This document shows, piece after piece, positions 1-5,902 of a stretch of DNA of 10,406 nt. The notes beneath the pieces are model-generated. The model was given only the letters and a program-made list of their open reading frames with translations. It was not told the origin of the DNA and did no database searches. The position numbers were made by a program, and so were the translations under genes. Position 1 is the stretch's first letter. Each line of letters starts with the position of its first letter. This stretch comes from Halobacteriales archaeon. Lineage in GTDB: Archaea > Halobacteriota > Halobacteria > Halorutilales > JAHENH01. The stretch covers positions 1 through 10,406 of the forward strand of contig JAHENH010000124.1 in NCBI GenBank assembly GCA_018609935.1, given 5' to 3'.

Positions 1-854
1 ATATTAGTATTTTCCAATTGTAGATTAGAAACATTAGGTTTTCTTCCAGTAAACAAAAAAAGTTGTTCTACTTGTATAGTATCTCTTTTTCCATTTTTCT
101 CAAATTCAACTTCTATTCGATTATTATTAGAGTCTACAGATTTTGCTTCTGCGTTATTTATTATATCTATATCAAATTCTTCTCTATATAGATCTAATAG
201 TCTTTCACCAAATTCTGGATCTGTATCGCCTAGAGGTGTCTTATTTCTATCTATCACTGTAAGATCCATATTTCCAGCCTCAGAAATATATGGGGCAAGT
301 TCAACACCTATATATCCCAAGCCGATTGCTATACCAGAACCGGAAAATTCTCTACAGTTAAGCACATCGTCGCTTGTCATATAGTCAACATTATTTATAC
401 CTTGAATATATGGGATATTAGGAGTGGAACCTGTTGCTATCACTATATAGTCAGCCTCAATGGTTGTATCTCCAGCTTTTATGGTATGATTATCTATAAA
501 TTTTGCAGTATCATGTATAAACTCTATGTTGTCTTTTTCCGCTAATCTATGGACGCCTTCTCTTCTATGTTCGGCAAAATTTCCAATATTTTTATCTTTA
601 CGATCAATAACTGAATCTAGATCCACCTCAGTATCACCATCTATTCGAGAATCACTTCTAGCTTGATATTTATGAGCACCCGCAGATAAAACCTCTTTTG
701 AAGGCATACACCCCCTCAATATACATAAACCACCACCCGGATCACCGTCATCTATCATTATAAGTCTATCGTCAGCATTTAAGTTTTTAGCTAAATCGTT
801 AGCAACTTTAACTCCAGCGCTTCCATATCCTCCAATAATTACTATCTTTGTCAT
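1..854 (-). CDS. FAD/NAD(P)-dependent disulfide reductase, dihydrolipoamide dehydrogenase-like (partial, C-terminus outside window)
   Basis: The minus frame stays open from the ATG at 854-852 to the window edge, about 284 codons of an expected 450-480. It starts MTKIVIIGGYGSAG, an FAD-binding Rossmann loop near residues 8-14. Next comes GGGLCILRGCMPSKE with the C-x4-C redox cysteine pair at residues 44 and 49, the mark of class I pyridine nucleotide-disulfide oxidoreductases. ATGS lies near 140, and a second nucleotide loop, GLGYIGVELAP, near 178 should bind NAD(P)H. LFLFTGRKPN lies near the cut end. The catalytic His and dimerisation domain fall outside the window. The real substrate is unknown: many haloarchaeal members are called dihydrolipoamide dehydrogenase without proof, and no lipoyl-complex genes are nearby. 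A TATA-like box about 24 nt upstream supports this start and a leaderless mRNA. A broken relative lies at 1922-3297. Confidence 0.85.
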   Translation of the reverse strand, partial: MTKIVIIGGYGSAGVKVANDLAKNLNADDRLIMIDDGDPGGGLCILRGCMPSKEVLSAGAHKYQARSDSRIDGDTEVDLDSVIDRKDKNIGNFAEHRREGVHRLAEKDNIEFIHDTAKFIDNHTIKAGDTTIEADYIVIATGSTPNIPYIQGINNVDYMTSDDVLNCREFSGSGIAIGLGYIGVELAPYISEAGNMDLTVIDRNKTPLGDTDPEFGERLLDLYREEFDIDIINNAEAKSVDSNNNRIEVEFEKNGKRDTIQVEQLFLFTGRKPNVSNLQLENTN

Positions 855-871
855 ATTTAACCTATAAATTT

Positions 872-882
872 ATAATATATAC
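872..882 (-). promoter_or_regulatory. TATA-like box of the minus-strand disulfide reductase
   Basis: On the minus strand an AGTATATATTATA stretch is centred about 24 nt upstream of the ATG at 854. This is the spacing expected for an archaeal promoter whose transcript begins at or just before the start codon. No Shine-Dalgarno sequence is seen. Confidence 0.45.
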
Positions 883-925
883 TTGTTTTTTAATTGAGTA
901 ATATAATATATTTCTATTTTATATT

Positions 926-1199
926 TCATATAACAATAATTTGTAGTATAAGAATAATTAATCCAACCACCCAAAAACTATATCTAAAAGGTTTTCCATT
1001 AATTTACTAGGTATATGTTTCGATATATTTGCACCTATATTCTTTCCTATTAACACTATAGGTATACTCCAACCTTATTGCAGTAGTAGCATTCAAAGCG
1101 TGTATAACTGCGCCTACAAAAGCTGTTACAGTAGGTACAAATACACTTGTAGAGACTGCGATTCTTGGAGGTAGCCTACATTTAATAATTAGTTGGGTA
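926..1199 (-). pseudogene. TauE/SafE-type permease remnant, C-terminal part only
   Basis: Only the last 85-90 codons remain, spread over three frames. The first piece includes CRLPPRIAVSTSVFVPTVTAF, which fits the 'P-P-R-x-A-V-(A/S)-T-S' motif opening the second half of sulfite exporter TauE/SafE membrane proteins. After a frame change near 1068-1075 comes WSIPIVLIGKNIGANISKHI, the family's 'W-S-I-P-x-x-L-I-G-x-x-I-G' motif. After a second frame change in the run of C at 970-972 the frame reads VVGLIILILQIIVI and stops at 928-926, a typical last membrane helix. The family exports sulfite or sulfonates. The 5' half is missing: homology stops at about 1199, exactly where a GC-rich IS-like sequence begins. 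That suggests an insertion or deletion removed the front of the gene. It is clearly nonfunctional. Confidence 0.75.
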
Positions 1200-1258
1200 G
1201 TGAACCCCCTCGGAGTCAAGCCTTCGAGGTACTCTCGCTGTTACTTCTGTAGAAAAGT
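1200..1258 (-). mobile_element. Probable remnant of an IS200/IS605-type (TnpB) element end
   Basis: This is a GC-rich patch inside AT-rich DNA. On the minus strand it ends GGGGGTTCAC at base 1200, abutting the permease remnant. The complete TnpB element in this window also ends TTCAC on the minus strand, at 5888. A hairpin is possible: CCTCG at 1208-1212 pairs with CGAGG at 1225-1229. No transposase coding remains here. The assignment rests on the shared terminal motif, the hairpin, the composition and the position at the break of a disrupted gene. It is an inference and could be chance. Confidence 0.4.
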
Positions 1259-1358
1259 TTTATTTGATTTTTGACTTTTAATTTATTTTACTATATTAGT
1301 GTTAACTTACGTTTAGGTTACATAGAGTATTTTAAGAGAAGTAGACATTTTTGTTTTT

Positions 1359-1868
1359 ATGGTAAATCAAGATTTGTGGTTACGTAATATTGGTGTATGG
1401 AACTGGTTTAGAGGTGCAGTTGGTGGATTTATAGGTAGTGTAGGATTTGGTCTGATAATGATGTTTATAGTGCCAAATCCGGTTCTTGAGGTTGCTATAC
1501 CTTGGATGTATGGAATAGAATCTTCACTACAAGACCCAAGCTATATGGTAGGATGGTTTTTCCATCTATATAATGGAGTAATACTTGGATTTATATATGT
1601 AGCAATAGTAGAACATAAATCAGTTAAAGAAACACTTAATCCATATAGTATTAATGGTAGTATAGGTCTTGGAATTATATATGGAATTGTTACTACCGTT
1701 ATTTTTGCTGTAATTTTAATGCCAATATGGCTTGGATTGGTAGGTTTTGGTGGAGCTCCACCATTCCCAAATATTTCAATTCCGGGCTCAATCATTGGGT
1801 TATTTGGTCATATAGTTTATGCATTAGGACTTTCATTAATATATGGAATATTTAAAAAGATAGAATAG
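1359..1868 (+). CDS. Four-helix integral membrane protein with internal repeat, function unknown
   Basis: This 169-residue protein has four hydrophobic segments, at about residues 16-38, 63-84, 99-130 and 139-166. It has no cleavable signal peptide and should sit in the cytoplasmic membrane. The two halves look related. Each has a glycine-rich helix followed by a helix that starts with a buried histidine: GWFFHLYNGVILGFIY at 65-80 and GLFGHIVYALGLSLIYG at 147-163. Similar small membrane proteins are common in haloarchaea as unnamed domain-of-unknown-function families, and I cannot give a substrate. No charged residue pattern shows it to be a transporter or enzyme. The ATG is preceded by an AT-rich box near 1328-1336, about 27 nt upstream, which would make the mRNA leaderless. 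It stands alone, with its own gap to the pseudogene downstream, and looks intact. Confidence 0.75.
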   Translation: MVNQDLWLRNIGVWNWFRGAVGGFIGSVGFGLIMMFIVPNPVLEVAIPWMYGIESSLQDPSYMVGWFFHLYNGVILGFIYVAIVEHKSVKETLNPYSINGSIGLGIIYGIVTTVIFAVILMPIWLGLVGFGGAPPFPNISIPGSIIGLFGHIVYALGLSLIYGIFKKIE

Positions 1869-1887
1869 AAAAAATTAGCAATTAGTA

Positions 1888-1898
1888 TTTATATAAAA
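1888..1898 (+). promoter_or_regulatory. TATA-like box of the disulfide reductase pseudogene
   Basis: TTTATATAAAA is centred about 29 nt before the ATG at 1922 and has no ribosome binding site after it. This fits leaderless transcription. The promoter looks well preserved although the gene behind it is broken. Confidence 0.5.
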
Positions 1899-1921
1899 AC
1901 TTAAAAACTATTTGATTTAAG

Positions 1922-3297
1922 ATGAAAAAATTTGATGTTTTAGTTATTGGTGGTGGTACAGGCAATAATGTTGCTACTGCAACAGCAGAATCTGGTTTTA
2001 ATAGTGCTCTAATAGAAAAAGATAAGTTAGGAGGCACCTGTCTAAATAGGGGGTGTAATCCATCAAAGATATTGATTGAACATGCAAATAAAATAGAAGA
2101 TATAAAAAATTCTAAAAAATTTCATATTAATTCAAACCTGGATAGTATAGAATATAAAAAGATAATAGAAGAGATGGATTCAGTTCTATCAGGTATATCA
2201 GAAGACATGTAAAAAGACTATCGAAATAAAGATAATCTAACGCTATACAAAGACGAAGCTAGATTTGTAGATAAACACACCGTTAACGTAAATAATAAAA
2301 AAATACTGGGAGAAAAAATAGTTATAGCTGCAGGAAGTTGTCCTATTTACCACCAATAAACGGAATAGAGAATATTAATTTTCTTACATGTAATGACGCC
2401 TTATGTCTTGAAAAAATACTGGATAGCCTTGTTATATTAGGTGGTGGATATATTGCTGTCGAACTAGGATATTTCTTTGAATCAATGGGTACAGATGTAA
2501 AAATAGTAGAGATGGAAGATACATTAATACCAAGAGAAGATAAAGATATAGCAAAAACATTTACAGATATAGCTTCTGATAGACATGAAATATATACAGG
2601 ACATAAAGTAGTCTATACATCATCAAATAAAGATGGTGTTGTAGTAAATTCTGAAGCCAATAATGGAGAAACAACAGAGATACATGGAGACAAGTTATTG
2701 GTTGCTGTAGGTAGGAGGCCTAATACTGATAAATTAAACCTTGAAGTAACAGACGTTGAAACAGATGAAGATGATTTTATTAAGACAAATAATTATTTGG
2801 AGACTACTGGAGATAAGATATGGTCTCAGGGAGATATAGCTGGAAACTTTATGTTTAAACATTCTGGAGACTATGAAACTCAATATATAATAGATACATT
2901 ACTAGATAATGAGACAGAAGAAATAAATTATGACACTATGCCACATGCAATATTTTCCAAACCACAGATAGCAGGTGTTGGAAAAACAAAAAGAGAACTA
3001 GACAAAAAAGATAAAAAGTATTTTGTTGGTAAGGCCAAATTTAAAGATTCGGCTATGGGTAGGGCTAAAAAACTAAATCAAGGATTTGTAAAGATATATG
3101 GATCCAAAAAAGGAGAAATACTTGGATGTCAAATTATAGGATATCAAGCATCAATACTAATACATGAAGCAGTAATCGCAATTTGAAACCAAAATACAGT
3201 ATATGATCTAGCTGATATTATACATATACATCCTTCCTTAAATAAAATAATGGAGTCAGCCTATAAGGACTTAAAACAAAATATACAAAAAAATTAA
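1922..3297 (+). pseudogene. Dihydrolipoamide dehydrogenase/mercuric reductase-like flavoprotein, broken by two stops and a frameshift
   Basis: If repaired, this would be a full-length class I disulfide reductase of about 458 residues. The first piece reads [18 protein letters not shown] (FAD loop) and [13 protein letters not shown] with redox cysteines at residues 40 and 45. It then hits TAA at 2210-2212. The same frame carries on readably (DNLTLYKDEARF, KIVIAAGS). Around 2343-2346 one base is lost, and the protein continues in another frame as YLPPINGIEN, then VILGGGYIAVELGYFFESMG (NAD(P)-binding) and WSQGDIAG. TGA at 3184-3186 then cuts off the last 36 codons, which include HIHPSL, the place of the catalytic His. 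Sequence on both sides of every lesion still matches the family, so decay is recent. Haloarchaeal relatives with the same 'GGGTGNNVA' start exist. It is a paralogue of the intact gene at 1-854, which may have made it dispensable. Confidence 0.88.
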
Positions 3298-3495
3298 CAA
3301 ATTCAAAAAAATTTAAAAAGTAATTTTCATATATATTACTATAATTTTTTGAATATACCTAAAACCAAATCTAGAATATATATTCTCTAATAAAGATACT
3401 AAAACACAGAATTTGAAATTAAATCATTATAATAAATCTAAATTTAACTAATATATTCGAATTATACTCTTTCCGTTTATGTTCTTTGGTATTTA

Positions 3496-3804
3496 TTAGA
3501 AATTATTTATATCTAAGTATAAATTTCTAGCTGCTTTTACTCCCATCTCTGCTATTTCTTCTATGCCTTTATCTTCTCCGTATTTTTCTTTATAGACACG
3601 TAGAATGCTTGCTAATAGATATTTATCTCTTTTTAGGATTTCATCTGTATTTTCTGCTTTATATTCATAGTTATAGCAAAATTGAAATTCTTCATTTTCA
3701 TTATTTTCTAAAATACCAAGCAAGTAGGAATCTACGTTTTCTGATTTTAGTTGTTCTATTGCCTTATCTCTTTCTTTTTTAAAATTTTCTTCTGACTCAT
3801 CCAT
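3496..3804 (-). CDS. Small acidic protein of unknown function
   Basis: I do not recognise this protein. From the ATG at 3804-3802 it has 102 residues (MDESEENFKKERDKAIEQ...), is rich in Glu, Asp and Lys, has no membrane segment or signal peptide, and should be mostly helical and cytoplasmic. The central QFCYNYEYKAEN stretch is aromatic, and the last third (GIEEIAEMGVKAARNLY) looks like an amphipathic helix. A longer reading from GTG at 3819 adds five residues. I prefer the ATG because the TATA-like box at 3826-3834 lies only about 10 nt from the GTG but about 25 nt from the ATG, the normal archaeal spacing. It is a lone gene, convergent with the pseudogene before it and divergent from the gene after it. 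Its length without stops and the preserved promoter make it likely real. Confidence 0.7.
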   Translation of the reverse strand: MDESEENFKKERDKAIEQLKSENVDSYLLGILENNENEEFQFCYNYEYKAENTDEILKRDKYLLASILRVYKEKYGEDKGIEEIAEMGVKAARNLYLDINNF

Positions 3805-3825
3805 AAATATTTTTTCCACTATTGA

Positions 3826-3834
3826 TATATAAAA
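3826..3834 (-). promoter_or_regulatory. TATA-like box deciding the start of the small acidic protein
   Basis: The minus strand reads TTTATATAT, centred about 25 nt from the ATG at 3804 but only about 10 nt from the alternative GTG at 3819. This supports a leaderless transcript beginning at the ATG. Confidence 0.45.
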
Positions 3835-3940
3835 ATTAAAAATTTTATAACATCGTTGACTTTTGCTAAATTATTACTATTATATTTTATAAAAAAATTA
3901 GGATTTTTTGTTAAAATAGAATTAATGAAGACAGTTTCAA

Positions 3941-3963
3941 AATAATATATTATAATATATTTT
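3941..3963 (+). promoter_or_regulatory. Possible TATA region for the thiamine-binding protein gene
   Basis: An alternating AT stretch (AATAATATATTATAATATAT) lies 50-70 nt before the ATG at 4012. If used, it gives a leader of roughly 25-45 nt. A second TATA-like stretch at 3995-4003 lies too close to the ATG to serve. The region is so AT-rich that the call is weak. Confidence 0.3.
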
Positions 3964-4011
3964 AAAAATTAAGGGAAAAAATAATTAGAGAATAAATTTA
4001 TATTTTTTTGT

Positions 4012-4326
4012 ATGGTTATAGTTTGTGAGTTAGATATTCTTCCTGTCAGGAAAGACAGTATGTCGAATGGGATTGTAAAAGCATTGGAGGCTTTGGAGGA
4101 TTTTGATGTTTCATATGAGACAAATCCAATGGGGACAGTTATTGAAGCAGAAGATATAGATACACTTTTTGAAGCTTTAAAAGCAGCACATAAGGCTGTT
4201 GATGAGGAAAGAGTAATTACCAGTATAGAAATAGATGACAAAAAAACAAACCCTCATGAAAACGCCCGAGAAAAAGTAAAATCAGTAGAAAAATTATTAG
4301 GAAAAAAACCTAAAAAGAAAAGATAA
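4012..4326 (+). CDS. MTH1187/YkoF-family thiamine-binding protein (DUF77)
   Basis: This 104-residue soluble protein matches the MTH1187 (DUF77) family. The N-terminal strand reads MVIVCELDILPV, followed by SMSNGIVKALEAL. The signature YETNPMGTVIEAEDIDTLFEAL has the conserved Pro-Met-Gly-Thr. It ends with AAHKAVDEERVITSIEIDDKK and EKVKSVEKLLG. Family members have a ferredoxin-like fold, form tetramers and have been found with bound thiamine or hydroxymethylpyrimidine-like ligands. The physiological role in archaea is unsettled, so it may buffer or sense thiamine. The start fits the family, whose members begin directly with the first strand. The odd part is the lysine-rich end, GKKPKKKR, which runs past the usual end of the fold and is unexpected in an otherwise acidic halophilic protein. 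No thiamine biosynthesis gene lies next to it here. Confidence 0.85.
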   Translation: MVIVCELDILPVRKDSMSNGIVKALEALEDFDVSYETNPMGTVIEAEDIDTLFEALKAAHKAVDEERVITSIEIDDKKTNPHENAREKVKSVEKLLGKKPKKKR

Positions 4327-4687
4327 AACATAAGGAGAATACTTAAATCTGATTGGGTAAATATAGGATATCTTTATGTTTTGTTTTTTTATCTAAAAAA
4401 TATTTTTTTGTATCATTCAATGGTTTGATTTATTCATTTTGATGTGTATGTCTCTTTTATTGATTTGTCTAAGAGGTGATTGAGTAGAAGGATATGGGTT
4501 ATAGCAGTACTATCCAAAAGTTATTATTTCCTGTATGTAGATTTCTAATTCTAATTTTTATCTATTAGATTTTTTTGATTATATAAATTTTTTAGGATTT
4601 AAAAAAAAATATTTAATATATATTAATTATTGCAATCATCTTTAACGTTTTTATTATATATTCTTAATATTTGAAAATAATAAAAAA
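4327..4687 (+). other. AT-rich intergenic region, no gene seen
   Basis: No reading frame of convincing length is present. T-rich runs at about 4379-4388 and 4402-4408, on the plus strand just after the thiamine-binding protein, could act as an archaeal U-tract terminator. A perfect anti-16S-like sequence, GAGGTGAT, occurs at 4473-4480 but no properly spaced start codon opens a believable frame after it. I see no box C/D or H/ACA RNA motif pair. Confidence 0.5.
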
Positions 4688-4695
4688 TTTTATAA
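4688..4695 (+). promoter_or_regulatory. TATA-like box of the CBS protein gene
   Basis: TTTATAAA lies about 37 nt before the ATG at 4729. A transcript starting 26-28 nt after it would have a leader of about 10 nt that includes the GGTGAT ribosome-binding sequence. Confidence 0.5.
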
Positions 4696-4718
4696 AGATT
4701 TGGTTGTAATCATAAGAT

Positions 4719-4724
4719 GGTGAT
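4719..4724 (+). promoter_or_regulatory. Ribosome binding site GGTGAT
   Basis: GGTGAT is complementary to the pyrimidine-rich 3' end typical of archaeal 16S rRNA (AUCACCUCC). It is separated by 4 nt from the ATG at 4729 and fixes that start. It is one of only two clear Shine-Dalgarno-like sites in the window. Confidence 0.6.
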
Positions 4725-4728
4725 ATAA

Positions 4729-5157
4729 ATGGGTGTTTTAGAAATTGCAAGAAGCGATGTAGTTACAGTATCTCCTGACGATTCTATATATTCTGTTGCA
4801 GTAAAAATGTCCGAAGAAAACATTGGAAGTGTTGTAGTTACAGAAGAAAATTCTCCAGTAGGTATAATAACTGACAGAGACATAGCAATTGATACGATAG
4901 TAGAAAATAAGGATCCTTCTAACACTACTGCTAAAGAAATAATGTCTGAAGATCCATTTACAGTAGATCAAGATGAAGGAGTATTTGATGTATTAAATGA
5001 AATGTGTAATATGGGTGTTCGTAGGATTCCGGTAGTAGATATAACTACAAATGAATTAAAAGGAATAATTACATTTGACGATTTTGTATGGATTTTATCT
5101 ACAGAACTTGGAAACCTTTCTACTATAATTGAAAAAGAATCTCCACCACCAGAATAA
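4729..5157 (+). CDS. Two-CBS-domain protein (cytoplasmic signal/nucleotide sensor)
   Basis: The 142 residues consist almost entirely of a CBS (Bateman) pair. The first CBS is at about residues 8-60: DVVTVSPDDSIYSVAVKMSE, then SVVVTEENSPVGIITDRDIA. The second is at about 71-125: MSEDPFTVDQDEGVFDVLNE, then RRIPVVDITTNELKGIITFDD. Each carries the typical 'V-G/G-I-I-T-x-x-D' end that lines the adenine-nucleotide pocket. Stand-alone CBS pairs bind AMP, ATP, SAM or similar ligands and usually regulate another protein, which cannot be told from sequence. The N-terminal 'IARSDVVTV' and the ending 'IEKESPPPE' are like those of common haloarchaeal CBS proteins. It has a TATA box and a good ribosome binding site and appears to be its own transcription unit. 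It looks intact, with normal length for the group. Confidence 0.9.
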   Translation: MGVLEIARSDVVTVSPDDSIYSVAVKMSEENIGSVVVTEENSPVGIITDRDIAIDTIVENKDPSNTTAKEIMSEDPFTVDQDEGVFDVLNEMCNMGVRRIPVVDITTNELKGIITFDDFVWILSTELGNLSTIIEKESPPPE

Positions 5158-5421
5158 TATATAAATAAAAATAATATAAAATATATTTAAGTATATCTTA
5201 CGAATATTGTACAGAAGAAAATTATAGAATTATATCTTTATAAAATTTCAATTGTAAACCATAATTATATTTGTTTTTTAAAATTATAGCTATTTATCCC
5301 ATCGACTTTTTTTATCTTTTGTGAGTTTGTAAGATATCAATTGAGATCTCTTCGTTTTAAGGAGAGGTATGCATGGGTATTTCTTATATTTTTGTATATA
5401 GAAAGTGTATTAGTATGTAGC

Positions 5422-5640
5422 GGATTTATCTCAAGATTTAAATAAATCCCTCTGCTGTGAAACACGGAGGTCATGACAACTCCCTAACCTATTAGCAATG
5501 ACTCAATCTTTGTATCCGTGTAAAACATAAATTGGTGACAGACTCGGATCTCCATGGCTTCCAAAATTGTAGGGTTATTAACCCTACTGGAACTCTCGTC
5601 GCTCCCGGATAGGAGGATGTCATGTATTAATTAACAGTAT
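5422..5640. other. GC-richer structured block: candidate ncRNA or decayed IS end
   Basis: This stretch stands out from AT-rich DNA on both sides and has no open frame. It contains several inverted repeats. GGATTTAT at 5422-5429 pairs with ATAAATCC at 5442-5449. CTGTG at 5455-5459 pairs with CACGG at 5463-5467 around an AAA loop, extended by CCT 5449-5451 with AGG 5468-5470. A 19-nt perfect palindrome, GTAGGGTTATTAACCCTAC, lies at 5569-5587. CTCC/GGAG stem halves flank CGGATA near 5606-5620. On the minus strand it contains GTTCCAGTA and, about 137 nt later, ends GTTTCAC at 5457. That is similar in spacing to the 'VTP' region and TTCAC end of the tnpB element downstream. It did not match what I know of archaeal SRP RNA, RNase P RNA or tRNA. 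Confidence 0.35.
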
Positions 5641-5799
5641 TTTAATATATAGTCAATCTGAAAAATATGTATATCTTTTGTATATTTTTTTAATAAGAAG
5701 GTTGATGAAATATTATAATTAATAGTTTTATTTGTTTCTAAGAATAAGTTAACGATTATAATTGGCCTTACAGTGTTATATAAGTATCCTTCATTTTAA

Positions 5800-5887
5800 A
5801 AAGGGGAAAGGAGATATAAAGGAGTTTTCTAGATTTCTTAGGGAGGAAAATATAGATGTAAAAACTGTTTATGATCTAGATAAAGCC
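5800..5887 (+). pseudogene. Histidine kinase remnant, 5' fragment before the TnpB element
   Basis: In frame the DNA reads GDIKEFSRFLREENIDVKTV then YDLDKA, ending at base 5887 where the mobile element begins. This looks like the end of the dimerisation region and the linker of haloarchaeal histidine kinases, which often read like 'ARxFERxLxREDxxVxTVDLAAVV'. The upstream part with the phosphorylated His is not visible. The preceding bases give no readable kinase sequence, so the front of the gene is lost or decayed. Joining it to 7420 onwards keeps the reading frame. Confidence 0.5.
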
Positions 5888-5902
5888 GTGAATTATCCCA
5901 CC

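Noticed and set aside
1541..1795. 84-codon minus-strand open frame
   Set aside because: It is a shadow of the membrane protein gene on the plus strand and has no promoter.
2210..3186. Stop-codon recoding (selenocysteine or pyrrolysine) or programmed frameshift in the flavoprotein
   Set aside because: One stop is TAA, the other TGA does not fall at a redox site, and a separate base loss is also present. Ordinary decay explains all three lesions.
3969..4241. 90-codon minus-strand open frame
   Set aside because: It is antisense to the MTH1187-family gene. Its serine-rich composition is typical of a reversed acidic gene.
4473..4545. GAGGTGAT ribosome-binding-like sequence with possible tiny ORF after it
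   Set aside because: The nearest ATG is 13 nt away and opens only 24 hydrophobic codons. The TTG alternative is no better.
4710..4971. Two minus-strand open frames
   Set aside because: Both are antisense shadows of the CBS protein, whose family match and ribosome binding site are clear.
5422..5640. tRNA, RNase P RNA or SRP RNA
   Set aside because: No tRNA cloverleaf or T-loop, no RNase P core motifs and no SRP helix-8 tetraloop context could be found on either strand.
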